DNA of 64,000 bases, taken from assembly GCA_013399895.1 (NCBI GenBank), contig VXBA01001826.1, positions 2,881,845 through 2,945,844 of the forward strand, written 5' to 3'. Both the position numbers and the translations under genes were made by a program. Under the pieces are notes generated by a model. That model did no database searches. It was not told where the DNA came from and was given only the letters and a program-made list of their open reading frames with translations. This stretch comes from Serilophus lunatus. Its lineage: Eukaryota; Chordata; Aves; Passeriformes; Eurylaimidae. The first letter of the stretch is position 1; each line of letters begins with the position of its first letter. This document shows positions 1 to 12,672 of this stretch, piece by piece.

Positions 1-2651
1 CATTTACATCTGGGTCTAAAGCCCCCTTGCCTGTCCCCTTTGGCCTTTTTCCTGGGGCATTGGTACCTAGTGCAGACCCCCTCCTGCTCCCTTGCCGGGA
101 AGGTGGAGCTATTACAGGATTTCAGGCTGCCTATGTGTTGTGATGCTGTTATGGGTGAGAGGCAGCATGTTCCTGCACCGCCTAAGGGGGCTGTTGTTCT
201 ATGGTGGGGTATTTTCACATCTCTCCAGTTGCTTTAAGAAAATGTGAGGATTTTTCCCAGTTAAGCTCTAGAGAGACTGTTTTTCACAATAAGTAAACCC
301 TGGGAGAAAAACCATGCAGTTTAGTGACACCGAGGCTCGTTCTGCTCTTAGCAGAGCTTTAGTGACCGTGTCCATTCCAGCATGGAGGGATTTTCCCAGA
401 TCCTAAGTTGTGTGTGTGAGTCCACAAAGTACAGAGCGGGTTTTTCCTTCTCAACCCGGAGAGAATTGCCTTGGCAAGGCAGGGTGTGAGGCGGGAATCC
501 TACCCGAGTGTGGTGCCCTGTGCTTCTGTCACACAGGGTGTGCAGTGTGCTGTGGTGCAGGAGGAGTGATCCTGCTCCCCAGGGGCCTCTTTGGGAAGTG
601 AATTAACATTTCTCTATTCTTGAAGAAATAAATTTAAATATAAATTCTTAGTGGTTGCTTCTGGTGTTACAATGATCAGACTTGGTTAACACAGTGCCCA
701 GTTTCCACCGAGGGAATGATTGATGGGGAGGAGGAAGATCCAGCCTGAAAATACTGAATCCTTGCAGAGCTGTCATCCTGGGAGTGCAAGGTCCTTGGGG
801 ACCCCCATGACAGGGGGACCTGTTAACCCTGTAGCATTTCTGTAGGATTCAACAGCACCATCAAACCTTTTCCTGGATCTTTCTAGTAGAACTCTGTGCC
901 TTTGGATCTCACACACACCCTGTCTTGCCTTTTAGCCTGCTAAATTGACAAAAACTATTTTGCCGATACCCCATCATAAATTATGGATAATTAAAATCTA
1001 CTAGTCATGAGATGAGTATTAATCTGCAACCTATGCTCTCTTCTGTCAAGATCCCTTCAGAAATGGGATCTGAGCTGCTGGTATGAGCCCTGGTCGATGC
1101 AGCAAATGTGTTTCTGTGTAACATTCTGTTTTGACTTTCATAATAAATTGTACATTACAGTGATAAACGTGGTCCCTTTTTCCTTGTTCCAGAACAGCTT
1201 TGCCATTCTGGAAGATAAAATATATTCTTTCCCTTTCTACTTTCGAAGCCAACTCTGTTTGCAAGTAGCATAAATCTTTCTTTGGTGATGGAGGATTTTG
1301 GATGGAGAACAAAGTCCAGCAGATTTTTAATTTGGGGCCTGTTTCATTCTCATTTGGCAGGCAGCTCCTGTTGATTTGTAAATGTGGAAAATGTGGAATT
1401 TTTTTTTTTAGACCCTGAATACAGGCAAGGGCTTCCTCTGTAAAGTGGTTGATTTACTCAGTGGGACAACCCTGTGTCCTCCAGGGCTGTCTCTGGTGGG
1501 TTGTGCAGCACAAAATGTTTGAAGCTCCATTTTGCCTTGGGCTTTAAGTGAGGGATTGGGAAGTAAATAATGAATGTCCATCCATTCATAGAAATTGTTG
1601 TTCTCTCTGCCTGTGCAGAGGGAAGGTTTTAATCTGGTTGTTTTTGGAACAATGTGAGATGTTTTGAAGACTGGTCTGAGCTGTATATAACAACATGTTT
1701 GTTGAGGCTGGTTCTGAATAACCTTGTCAGGGGCCTGATCCACAGCAATTCCTGTATCAGAAAAGGCATCAAGAGACCCAAACTTTAGCATCAAAACTGT
1801 ACAAATTTCTCCAATTAATTTATGATTCTTCAAATTAATGATAAACATTGTCCCCTGAATCAGTAGTCCAAAACCTGTGGGTGCTACAGCACCACAGCTG
1901 TGGGGTAAATCCATAAACAGCTCTGGACTTGGACCTCTGAGCTTGCAGTAGGTGCATCCATAATGGAGAAAACATTCTGTTCATAAATTGTATTTTGCTT
2001 GTAACAGGCTGGAGCATCCTCTAGCTTGACTGGTCCTCATGCCAAGGCAGTGGGAGAGCACCTGGAACAGAGCTCTTCCAGCTTTTACTCCTTGTAAGGA
2101 TGGGCACTGCCAGCTCCTTTTCCAGTGGTTGTTGTCACTATTGTGATATTTCTGCAGCATTTGAAGAAAAATGTCTATTTCATTCTGCCTTCACTCTGCA
2201 TCTCTCTGCTGCTGGATACAGGGAACAGGAGGTGAGGATGCTCCACATGGACTGGTCCCACTGGCTGGGGGAGAGTTGTCCCCTCAAGGTGCACAGTTTT
2301 TCCCTATTACCTTTGTACTCCTCTGTTTTTTTACAAAACAAGCTCTAAGTGCTTTTACCATAAGTTGGGTTATATCTTGCAATATAAATGAAGCATATAA
2401 TTGTGTTTTCCTAACAGCTCTACATTAAAAATAAGTTATTGTGTTGCTAATGTGTTTTCCTTGACAATTTTCCATCCGGTGAGTGCATGGCTTCTGTCTG
2501 AACTGTCATGTACCACCAACTCTGCCTCTTCTTGATATCTTACTCGGTATTTCTCAAGTCAGGGTAAGGTGTTAGTGTGATTAGAGCTTTCATACTATTA
2601 ATTCCTAATTGGAGGTTTGAGCTCTAATGTTCCACCTTTGTCATTTTACAC
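1..2651. other. Unique non-coding DNA
   Basis: No recognisable exon or mobile element. A short T run lies near 1400-1409. A 168-codon minus-strand frame at 1408-1914 resembles nothing I know. Confidence 0.6.
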
Positions 2652-2701
2652 ATAGAGTCACAGAATATGCCGAGTTGGAAGGGACCCACAAGGATCATTG
2701 A
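2652..2701 (-). mobile_element. CR1 3'-end fragment
   Basis: On the minus strand this is a CR1 tail. On the + strand it reads agagtcacagaatatgccga followed by gttggaagggacccacaagg, the variant seen in older CR1 subfamilies. The fragment is about 50 bp and ends where AT-rich DNA begins. Confidence 0.75.
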
Positions 2702-2722
2702 CATATGTTTTAATATAATTAA

Positions 2723-2885
2723 ATCAAATAATACATATACTATAGCATATTATTTGATATAATAAATTATCTATGAAATGTACTATATTCTGTAGTGTAT
2801 TCTATAGTGTATCTTAACTATTATACTAGGTAATTTTGATATTATATGATTATATATTACATATATATATAATCATATATATATA
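2723..2885. repeat. AT-rich tract with inverted repeats
   Basis: Almost only A and T, with (TA)n runs between 2838 and 2885. Perfect 10-bp arms atcaaataat (2723-2732) and attatttgat (2749-2758) enclose a 16-base loop. It starts just after the CR1 tail at 2652-2701. Confidence 0.8.
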
Positions 2886-4776
2886 AGTTCAGCTTCAGTG
2901 GGGAGAAATCTCTCAACAAAACTTACCGAAACAAGTAAGATCAAACCACTCTTAGAAAAAAAAAATTAATAAAATAGAAACCAGCATTAAATTGCCTGAT
3001 TTTGAACTTATATGACCAAATTTAAATATATTAATTGTCTGCATCCCCCCCATCTTTTCCTTTTGTTTCCCCCTGGAGGTTTTGTTCTGATGGATGCCGT
3101 TTCTTCTCTGGAAAATGGCCCTGGCTGCCATGCTGCTGCAGGCAAAATCTTTGCATTGTGCCACAGAATCTCTCTCCTCCGCCGTCATCTTTTGCATAGA
3201 TTGCTTGACCTCTGCAGATATAATTAAATCTCTTCCTGACGACTGTGTGATTGCAGCTCAGCTTGGTGGCGAAGGGAGCTGTGAGGGAAGTGTAGAACGG
3301 GGGCCCTGGACCAGGAATTGTTCTCCTGGAGAGATGATTTGAGCACTGGTTTATGCTGGTTGCTGCACATGGCTTCTGAGGCATCTGATCTGCAGAAATC
3401 GGGTGAGTCTGGGTCCGAGGCAGTTCCTTGACTTCCAATTCTAGCGTGGACCTGGACACAGGAGGCTGGATTGTGCCAGTGTTTAAAGTGTAGATAGTTT
3501 AATCTTTTTTTGTTGGTTTAAGGACTCAGCCTCTTGCTCTCGTGCTGCCTTTTTTTTTTTCAAGGTTTCTGAGGATATTGTGACTTAGTGAGAGCTGGAA
3601 AAGGGTGGTGGCAGGATGGGGACTTGTTCCCCAGCAAGTTGGGTGATGGAACTTGCTTCTCCCCACTCCTGATATGCATCTTCTTCCAGGCAGCACAGAC
3701 CCTCAGCCCTGTGGAGAAGGTCTGGGACAGCTCTGGCACTTTGGTGCTCAGGGGAGATGGAGGACAAGCTCTGGGTGTGCTGGCATGTGCCACCCTCCCC
3801 CCTGGTGACATGACAGTGTCCTTGCTGTCCCTCAGGTTGTATTGTCACCTGTAACCCTATGGATCCTGTCCACCTCGGCAATGACAAGGAGCATTTTTTA
3901 TTGGATTATCTGGATCACATTAGCAGGTTTCTCTTCCCACAAAACCTACTGATGACTCAGAGTTTCCATTCCCATCTGGACTCATCCAGGAGGCTCCATT
4001 CCCTTTCTCCCCGGCTCTCTGCCTGTGCACCACATTCCTCCTCTCCTCTTGCCTCTGTAGAAAATCATCTTCCTCTTCTTCATCTTCCTCTCCACCTCCT
4101 GATTGCAGGGTGGAGCCCATGCTTGCCAGTGGTCAGGTTTGGGAGATAGGGGCTGTGTGGTGGCTCTGCCATTTATCCTCTCTGTGAACTGCCCTAGGTC
4201 TCTGTCTTCAGAAGCAGCAGCTCATATTGTGCATCTCAGATGTTTGGGGGTTATTTTGTGAATAATTCGAGCCATCTTGAGGCTGAGAACCCATTGCAAG
4301 GGATTCAGGTCCCTGGAGAAGTGCAAACAGAGCCCAGAGCATCCCAAAAGTCTTCTCTCTTCCAAAGATGTGCATCTCCACATTCACACCTATGTAAGAG
4401 TTTCACCTTTCCAGCCAGATTTACCAAGCAGTTAATTCCCTGAACATCTCCTCTCTCTCCCTGGGGAGGTGGAAGAGCTGTACAGCTCTTTAGGAGTTGT
4501 TAAACATTTTGAAAAACCTCAAATACAACAGTTTCAGTGGGAAGGATGACATTGGGAAGGGGAGGAGGTTGTGGCACTGGAGAGGTGATCCATATGAAGA
4601 GCTGGTGGATCTCAGTCCTCTTCCAGCAGCGTGCAGGATGAGCTGCTTTCTACCCCAGGAGCTGAACCTTTGGTCAAGGATGAGTTGTTTGATTCCTCTC
4701 CACCATCACCTCACCTTTACACCATGGGGATGGTGCTGCCAGGTCCCAGGGACCTTTGTGGTGCTGTGGAGGAGCA
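2886..4776. other. Unique non-coding DNA
   Basis: Contains a T run at about 3551-3560 and a CT-rich stretch at 4060-4100. Nothing else recognised. Confidence 0.6.
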
Positions 4777-4846
4777 CAGTGGAAGGTGTCCTGGTAGAAC
4801 TTGGTGATCTTTAATGTCCTTTCCAACTCAAATCATTGTATGATTT
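4777..4846 (+). mobile_element. Degraded CR1 3' end
   Basis: It contains agtggaaggtgtcctgg, then tggtgatctttaatgtcctt and tccaactcaaatcattgtatg, matching the last 70 bases of CR1 with several substitutions. The sequence upstream is too diverged to assign. Confidence 0.75.
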
Positions 4847-5724
4847 TGTTTCATCATTTACAGTTACTGAACCCTAAAATATTTTTTTTCTCTGTCAGTA
4901 ACGGTTTAGATCCATTCCCTGTTTTTCATTTTTCATGGGCACTTCTTCAAACAGAGGGTTTTTATACAGTGAGCCATCTCAGCACAGTATGCCTGCAATG
5001 GAAGAATGATGTATTTTTAGGAAATTACATCTCTAGTCCCTCGTGTCAGAAGAGGGGCAGCGCGCCCTGGAATCCTTAACAAAAAGAAAAGAAACTTTGA
5101 CAGCATGGAAATTAAATTAATGAAAACTTTAGTTGAAGTTTTGTATGGAAACTCTTAATTGAATTATATTAGTTTGTCCCAGCTTATGCATGAAAAGCCA
5201 TTTGGATCTCATATGAAGAAGAAAAAGTAGAAATACTGGGGTGGGGAGGAACATAAGCCACAGAAACTGGGATTTATAGCACTGGAAAATGTTCCCCCCC
5301 TCTGATAGGATCCTGCTCTGTTTGTCCATGCTCAACCCAGAGAGGGAACTTTTCCCCTGCTGCATTATCTTGTCTCTAAATAGCGTTCAAAGGAGAAGAA
5401 GAATGTGCTGTTAAAAATATCAAACTTTTGGGAATGGCTGGCAGACTTTACCACTGATAAGCATTGTTGATTGAAGATCAAACAGCCCTTGAAGAAAAAC
5501 CTTCCAGCAAGCGCCGTGGGTCTAACCCTGCAGCCAGACAGTGAGGTCAGGCTCCAATCTGGGTTTATTTAGGGACCAGCACTGGAATTATGGTCTGGGC
5601 TCCTCTACCCCAGACGGATGTTGGCGACACGGTGGTTTAAATGTGATAAATCTGTTAAAGCTGAGAACAGCATTTATTAGATGCCAAGAAAACCAGAGTA
5701 ATGTTTGTATTATTAGGTGGTAGT

Positions 5725-5770
5725 TTTATATATATATATGCATATGTACATACATACATATATATATATA
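5725..5770. repeat. (TA)n/(CATA)n microsatellite
   Basis: A TA run, a short tgcatatgtacatacatac stretch and a second TA run. Confidence 0.9.
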
Positions 5771-6232
5771 GTATTTTTTTCCCCTCTTAAGATAAAAAGA
5801 CTGCAGGTCCTAATGTGAACTGAAGACTAATGAAGACTTTGTTTTTTAATTAATTGACAACCTGCATTTCTCTGTCAAGGTGACAAATTAATAGTGGGCA
5901 GCCATCTGTTTGTAAAGCAGATAGTTCTGTCCTGCTGTGCCAAATGGTACATGTGAAGTATTTAACCATTTGATTTAAATCAGACCAGAGTGGTATTTTT
6001 TGAAAACTACATTAATTAATTTCTTCCACTTCAAAGTAGAGGTTTGAAAAGGGGAAAGTATCAAAACAGTCTCTTTAACTTCATAAACTTTCAGCCCTTT
6101 AAATGAGTTGGTGGCCTTCTTTTGGGAGGGGCCAAATCCTGGTGGGAATAGCAACAATGTAGCTTTGGCCACCTGTGGAAGTGGGGTATCAAATTTGTGT
6201 GAGAGCTCCAGAGAAATAAATATATGTTTTAA

Positions 6233-6297
6233 ATCACAAAATAGCTCAGGCTGGAAGAGACCTCTGGCAGTGTATTTAAACTAATTCCAATAGCTCC
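6233..6297 (-). mobile_element. Degraded CR1 3' end
   Basis: Reads atcacaaaatagctcaggct and then ggaagagacctctggcag, a diverged CR1 tail in reverse orientation. It is short and without clear 5' sequence. Confidence 0.6.
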
Positions 6298-6719
6298 TTC
6301 TGGGATTGAGATGGCAGGAGAGAAAAATATCAATAGATTTTCTGCTCTGATACAGTGAGAGTCTCAGTGGTGATGGCTGCAATCAAATGCTAAATAGAAA
6401 GTTTGTAATAAAAAGGGCTTTAGTTGGAATTAATAAAATGTGAAATGCCTCATTCCTTGGAAAACATGCGGTATTGACTGAGATTTAGAAACACATCCTG
6501 GAGGAGCAGGGATGTGGATTGTAGGCTCCAGGGCCGGTTCTGGCGTCCTTTCCCTGCATGATTATTCATTCATTTATTTATTTATGTATTATATTTTTAA
6601 ATTTTTGCTTGGAAAGGTCACAATGTGCAAATTTGAGAAGAAATTAGTGAAGAGTTGGGAACAAGGGCAGCCTTGTACAAAATTATCATCTGCCTCTCCT
6701 ACCCTTACGCCTTCCTGTG

Positions 6720-6780
6720 CTGTCCATGGCACGAGATAGCCTTTAAAGTGCCTTCCAACCCAAATCATTCTGTGATTCTA
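6720..6780 (+). mobile_element. CR1 3' end
   Basis: Ends with cttccaacccaaatcattct followed by gtgattcta, the classic CR1 terminus, preceded by gatagcctttaaagtg. Only about 60 bp is recognisable. Confidence 0.85.
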
Positions 6781-7338
6781 AAATAGGATCCTTGTATCAC
6801 AGGCAAATCCGAGTTTATTGCGGAAAGTTTTCTGATTGAGTTTGATTTTAAGCCCTGATATCCAGAGCTTCCCTCCACAAGCTGCATGTGAAGTCACAGA
6901 TACAGTTCCCATTTTTGGGAAAGCACTGCATGAATTCTCTGGGAAATGTGGATTTCAACATCCTCTTGTTTTGAGTAAATGTCTTATGATGTTCTGAAGC
7001 TCAACTGGAACTTCTCATTTCCCAGCAGAGCTGGAAATTTTGGTTAGATCAGAGGCTGGAAGATGGATCTGGGACTTTTCTGTGTCACTGTCATCGTGCC
7101 ATGAGCATGAGAGCAGTGCCAGCTTGGAAGGGATACTTTGCTTGGCACATAAAGGTCCTAAGAACAGGCTGTCTCCTTGCTTAGCACAGTTGTAGCAGGA
7201 AGGCTATAGAGGCTCCTGAAGAGTTGCTGTGGCTCTTTCCATCACTGGTGCTGAGGGATTGGATGTCCTCAGATGCTGTAAAATAGGGCTGAGGGTTGGC
7301 ATCCTGCTCTCTGTGTAAGGCCACGCTCATCACAGCTC

Positions 7339-7478
7339 ACCATCCCTGAAAGTATTCCTGAAGGTGTAGATGTGGTATCTGGGGACATGGTTTGGTGGTG
7401 GGCTTGGCAGTGCTGGGTTAACGGTTGGACTCAAAGATCTTGGAGGTCTTTTGCCACCTTAGTGGTTCCATGATTCTT
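7339..7478 (+). mobile_element. CR1 3' end, 'gacatggtttggtggtgg' subtype
   Basis: Carries ccatccctgaaagtattcct, gtgtagatgtgg, ggggacatggtttggtggtg and tggaggtcttttgcc, ending in tccatgattctt. This block order marks the CR1 subtype also seen at 48833-49305 and 53245-53564, distinct from the 'caacctgg' subtype. Confidence 0.85.
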
Positions 7479-7639
7479 GGTGGCATTGTGGCACAGCAGG
7501 ACAGGCCGACCTTGCCCGCTTGAAACTGGTGGCCTCGTCCCTTTGGCCACAGCTGGAGCCACTAGAGAGACCAAGAGAGAGATCCAGCCACCTTTGGGAC
7601 TTCTGCTTCATTTGCTGGATTTGTTTGAGGATTCTTGGT

Positions 7640-7730
7640 GCTGTCCTGTGCAGGACCAGGAGATGGACGTCGATGATCCTTGTGGGTCGCTTCCAACTCA
7701 GAATATTTTCTTATTTTGTTATTCTGTGAT
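7640..7730 (+). mobile_element. Degraded CR1 3' end
   Basis: Contains gatgatccttgtgggtcgct and tccaactcagaatatttt, then ttattctgtgat. This is the sense version of the subtype seen reversed at 2652-2701. It lies about 160 bp after another CR1 tail in the same orientation. Confidence 0.7.
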
Positions 7731-7929
7731 AAACGTACTTCCCAGACTGCAACCCAGCAACATCCAGGCTGAGTTGACTTAAAAATGATGAAGTGAGCGT
7801 GACTGAAGGTTTCCGAGAGCAGTACTTTGGCAGCTTTGGTGTTGGAGCCAGGCTCCTCAGGGCTGGTTATCCAGAGTGCTCCATGCCTTGGGTCCCTGCC
7901 TGGACACCACTGAGCCTCGCAATTAGAGG

Positions 7930-8700
7930 CCCTGGGGCCGGTGGAGGCTCTGCAGGAGCTCTCACGGCTTTGGAGCCCTGTGCAACACGGCTCCTCCCTC
8001 GCTGTGTGTGAGCCTTGCAGGAGTGACTGGGGAGCCTCGACGAAGCGCAAAGCTCAGTCCGACGGGGGTGGGAAGGAGGTGACGAAGGAAAATTTAATTT
8101 CCTGCTCATCTCAGCCACGATTCGGGCTTCCTTCCCCTTTGCGGAGGCTTCCCCTCTCCCTCCTTGCTGTCCAAGTGTTGCTTCTGTTGCATTTGTTATT
8201 TATTTGCTTCTTAGCCTGGGGGCTGCTTCGAGAGGTGTCTCTTTGCTCTGCCGGCTGTTCCTGATGCTTCCTTTTCCATGCTAATACCAATTGTTTCTGC
8301 CAAAATCGTTCGGTGGTGTTATGTAAACCTCGAATCACAAGCTAACGCTCTGATCCGGGGGCTCCTAAAGGCGCTGGATCGGATTCGCCCCCGCGCCTCC
8401 TCCTCTGCCATCAGGCACGTTGTGCCGAGGTGCCCTTGGCTCGGCAGCCAAAGGGTGGGATGCCACTGGCCATGACAACCCCAGCCATCTGAGCCGTGTC
8501 GCCGTTGTCACTGGGAGTTTTAGTGGGAGGCATGAAAACACCCTGTAAATCGCTCCGGGCTGGGATTGGAGCTGTTTGTAGAGCGAGGTACCTGCGTGCC
8601 AAAGCGTCATTTTTGGCACTGCGATGGGTGTTTCTGCTGGGGGGTTTGGAGCAGTGTTGGTGGGTGCTGTGGGTGGGGTTCGGTGCTACCACTTGGTGCA
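7930..8700. promoter_or_regulatory. CpG-rich patch, possible alternative promoter or small CpG island
   Basis: CpG dinucleotides, rare in most of the window, are frequent here; roughly forty are visible, densest around 8340-8420 (for example ggatcggattcgcccccgcg). No first exon, TATA box or recognisable protein start was identified, so the role is inference. Confidence 0.4.
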
Positions 8701-8954
8701 TCTCCACTGCCCCCCTGCCCGTGAAAGCTTGCCTGTGCTGTCCCTGTGTCCCTGTGTTTGACAATGGAATTCCAGCTCCTGGAGGATCTTCGTGGAGATT
8801 CCATGTTCCCTCAGAGCTGCTGGATGAGCACCTGTTTTATGCCATTTGGTGCGGGCCTCCCAACCAAACCAGCTGTTTACCTGAGGAGTAATGTTAGCAA
8901 AATCTTAATGAATTTCCAAGTGCTGATTAATGTGGCTTGGAAGCCAGAATTGTT

Positions 8955-8989
8955 AAAAAAAAAAAAAAAAGAAACAAAAAAAGAAAATA
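8955..8989. repeat. A-rich tract
   Basis: Sixteen A residues followed by gaaac and a second A-rich stretch. No retrogene-like sequence was recognised directly before it. Confidence 0.85.
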
Positions 8990-9728
8990 GAGATCGACCA
9001 TTCATTGCTGTGTACTCAACCTCTTCCCCATCTACTCCACTGTTTTTGAGAGATTAAAAAGAGATTAAGTCCTGCTGAGCTGGCAGGTGATGCTGATGAA
9101 TGTTTGGAGGGGATTAGAGTAAATCCATTTCCTTCTGATTTAGCTCAAGATTTGAATTCATTGATAAAATTTGTCCAGGTTTTACTTCTGAAACCTGCTT
9201 TGAGCTGGCGAATCTGCAGAGGTGTAAATGAAGGCAGAACTCATTTCTGGAGCAGAAAAGCTAATAAATTAGCCTTTATAAGGTTGATGAAGGCTTGAGA
9301 TATCTGTACTTCTACTCCCATTACAGTGTCCAGTTAATCTTCAGAGCCACAGAATTAGATGCCCAGATTGCCTCCTCGGCTTGGGGGAACTGGCCAGATG
9401 CTCCTGTTGCAACACAGCACAGCTGTGAGATGCTCTGCAAGAAGCAACCTGTGTGTGCAGGTCACTGTTTTCATTTGTCACTCGAGTTTCTGCTAAAAAA
9501 TGCCATTTCTGAAACTTGAGGATGAAGTGGAATGGACACAGCTGTTCATTTGGGTTCAGGGGCTGGGTCCAGCCAAAGCTGTCTTGGTCTCCTGGCCACT
9601 GTATTTCTTCTGTGGTGGCATTACAGTGGAACTGGAGGTTAAAGGGGATGTTCTTGGAAGCCTCCAGCAGCTGTTGGACCTTCTGGTACATCTGCATGCA
9701 TCCTATGATATGGGTACAGGGGTACTGG

Positions 9729-9815
9729 AATGGTCTAGTGGAAGGTGTCCCTGGGGCTGGAATTGGATGATCTCTAAGTTCCCTTCCAGCCCAAACCATT
9801 CTGTGATTCTGTGAC
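9729..9815 (+). mobile_element. CR1 3' end
   Basis: Has tggtctagtggaaggtgtcc, ggaattggatgatctctaag, cccttccagcccaaaccatt and a tail of repeated ctgtgattctgtga. Strongly 5'-truncated. Confidence 0.9.
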
Positions 9816-12344
9816 TCCAGAGCATGTTCCTATAAGGTATCCCAGCATCCAAAATGTTGACTTCTGAGGAGCACTGAGACCTGCACTGTTGTCATTTAGG
9901 CTGAGGATTGTCCTGTGCTGGACAATTGTGCTGGGACTGTGGGAGAGGATTCCAATTCCAAGGATACATTTGGCACAAGGCTCACTCGCCAACTGTCCTG
10001 TTTCTTCTCTGTGTTGCATATGGTCAAATTAAGTCCCTGAGGACCAAGAAGACTTTCTGGGAGTGCCACCTTGCTTGGAGCCCTTGCCCTAGGACTCCTC
10101 ATGCCAGAAGGCTGCAGCATGGTTTGGGCATTTTGAGATTTCACCCCACCTACAAACCTGTGCCCACCTCAGCTCCGAGTTTCCCTGCACACAAAGAACC
10201 CCCAGAATGGTAGCAGTGGCAGCTTTGGGATGCTTCCCAGAAGATGAGCCTGTAAGCAGCAGGTATCTTCACATTGCTTAATAAATCTGACATTTAAAAA
10301 TTATTTGAATGCATGTAAAGGTGTCGGGTGCACTGATGTGACCTTGAGTTCCAGGACTGAAGACAGAGAGGATCTGAAGAAGCAGTATCATGGCATGCAG
10401 GATACAAGGATCAGTCTTGCTCCCTGTGGAGTAAATCTCTTTGCTTCCTCTGAGCTGCTTTGGATTTATCCGGAAACAGCAGCAAACACAACCCCCTCCC
10501 AACCCTTGTAGATGCTGATGGGATGGGTAGGAAGCCTGACAGTAACTCACAGACAACTAGACTTTCTTTCAAGAACATAATAACTGGGAATAATTTAGGA
10601 AGAATATATTTTTCCAGTGAGTCATTGAAATATGCACTTTTCTAGAAAGTAGGAGGAAAGAGAGCTTGAAATTAAATATATTATTAAACAGAGCTTCCTT
10701 AACTCTCATTAAGCGAGAGGATTTGGAGTGAAGTGTTTTCCAGTTTCTTTATCATGTTGCTGCACAAGCTGATGTTTGCCAAGCTGGTGTTTTTGCCACC
10801 TTCAGGAATAACAAAAATGAAGGTTAAATTCCCCATATGGTGGAGGAGAATATTTGTGAATATTTTTGTGATGATGGCAGCTTGTTTAAAATAAAGTTAC
10901 CATTGTATTTGCTTAGTTTAACTCTAAACAGGAAAATAATGGCTGTTGTAATGTCTCTATTAGAGCAATATTCTTTGAAAGCACTTTGGGGTTACATTAG
11001 TTGAGTGAAAAATGGATTTCTGCTCTGGAGCAAATAAACCCCAGCGGTGCTGGATGCTGGGAGCTGACAGTGTGATGTGGGAATGTGCATCACACAGGTC
11101 TCCAGGGGCTGGTTCTTGATGTAATTCTTCATGTTCCTTCTTTTCTCTCCTCCCTTCACTCACCTCAGTCATGCAGCATCTCACCACAACAAATTGTTTA
11201 AAACATTTACATCTGAAACTGGGATGCACTGGGTGATGTGCAGGGGAGATGAGAAGGTTTTCAGTAGCCTCCCCATGTGTCAGCACATGAATAAAGACTT
11301 TGCTGAAATATCCTTTATTTTCTTACTTGAACGCCAACTTACACTTGCAGTCTGGGGGTTGTCTTGTTTTATTTTCTTTTTTTCCCCAACTGGATCTAAT
11401 CCTGACACATGTGATAGGAAGCAGAAGGAAAGTGCTTCAGTGGTGGTGCTATGTGTGCCGGCAGTTGCATAACTAGCTCTTGGACATGTGAGGTGCCTTA
11501 CAGGAGCAGTCACCTCTCACCAAAGACTCCTGAGCACCCACATCTGAGCTGTGTCCAGAGCCCCCTCACAGAACTGCACGTGCACACCCAGTGTGAGCTG
11601 AGGCTGCTGGAAAATTGGAACAGGTTGATTTTCCAGCAGTATCCAATGATGGAGCTGCCCCATCCCTGGAAGTGTCCAAGGCCAGGTTGGACAGGGTGTG
11701 GAGCAACCTGGGATACTGGAAGGTGTCCCTGCCCGTGGCAGGGGCTGGAATGAGATGAGCTTTAAGGCCCTTTCCAACCCAAACCATTCCATGATTCTAT
11801 GTAATATAGCAGGTATTAGGAGAACATCATATGGAGGCTCTGCTGTTCTCCATGTTCATTGCGAATAACTGTTCAGACCCATGTACACAATTGTTGTAGG
11901 AGACAGTCAGGACCATATGCTTGCCTCTTTTCCTTTCACATAAAATAATGACATTTTCTTAAAAGGCAGCTAAACACTTTAGAAAGAGAAGTCAAGATCT
12001 CTTTATGCAAAGGTGTCAATGTTTTTATTTTAAGCTTATTGTTACATTTAGTTCTTTATCTACAAATTGAAAAGCACATTCAGGGATGACTTGGATATCC
12101 TGCTGGAGGGATTAGTTCCCCTCTGGGAGCAGGAGGTTTTCTGTGCAGGGCTGTGTGTGATGTGCTTCTGGGATAGGTCTGGATGCTGGAGCTCCATCCC
12201 AAAGCCTCTCCCAGGATGCAGAGTTCCAGAGTAGGTTGTGGCAATGCCCATTCTCTTCCCAAAAGAAACAGAGCTCATAGCTGGTGTGAAGCCATGAAAC
12301 TGTGGAAGGTTAAATGTTGTGCAAGCTCCAGTCCTTATGTATTC
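9816..12344. other. Unique non-coding DNA with one CR1 tail
   Basis: Outside the CR1 tail at 11620-11800 nothing is recognised. 10660-10960 is AT-rich, unique and free of repeats, as intronic conserved elements often are. Confidence 0.55.
11620..11800 (+). mobile_element. CR1 3' end
   Basis: From ggagctgccccatccctgga onward it follows CR1 to the terminal attccatgattctatg. The first 30 bases are degraded, so the 5' limit is approximate. Confidence 0.9.
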
Positions 12345-12672
12345 AGAACTTAAGGGAGGCCTTTAAGAAAGTTGGGGACAAACTTTTTAGGCAGCACCTG
12401 TTGTGACAGGACAAGGGGTGATGGTTTTAAACTAAAAGAGGGTCAATTTAATATAAGGAAGGATTTTTTTTTGCAATGAGAGCAGTAGCACACCGGCACA
12501 GGTTGCCCAGTGAAGCTGTGGCTGCCCCGTCCCTGGAAATGTTGAAGGCCAGGTTGGACAGGACTTGGAACAACGTGGGATAATGGAAGGTGTTCCTGCT
12601 CATGGCAAGGGGCTGGACCAAGATGACCTTTAAAGGTCCTTTCCAACCCGAATCATTCTGTGATTCTTTGAT
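12345..12672 (+). mobile_element. CR1 3' part, about 330 bp
   Basis: Begins near agaacttaagggaggccttt, passes through gttgtgacaggacaaggggt, gttttaaactaaaagaggg and gcacaggttgcccagtgaag, and ends attctgtgattctttg. It covers the 3' untranslated part and perhaps the last few codons of the ORF2 region; no intact reading frame is present. Confidence 0.92.

Larger units (their letters stand above)
4847..7338. other. Unique non-coding DNA between CR1 tails
   Basis: Apart from the TA microsatellite and two short CR1 tails listed separately, no feature is seen. Confidence 0.6.
7731..9728. other. CpG-rich patch and unique DNA
   Basis: The first half is the CpG-rich patch, the second half unique with an A-rich tract. 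Many short frames overlap here because GC content is higher; none looks coding. Confidence 0.55.

Noticed and set aside
1408..1914. 168-codon minus-strand open frame
   Set aside because: Matches no family I know and has no supporting signals.
8941..8990. A-rich tail of a processed pseudogene
   Set aside because: No coding remnant or target-site duplication was recognised upstream of it.
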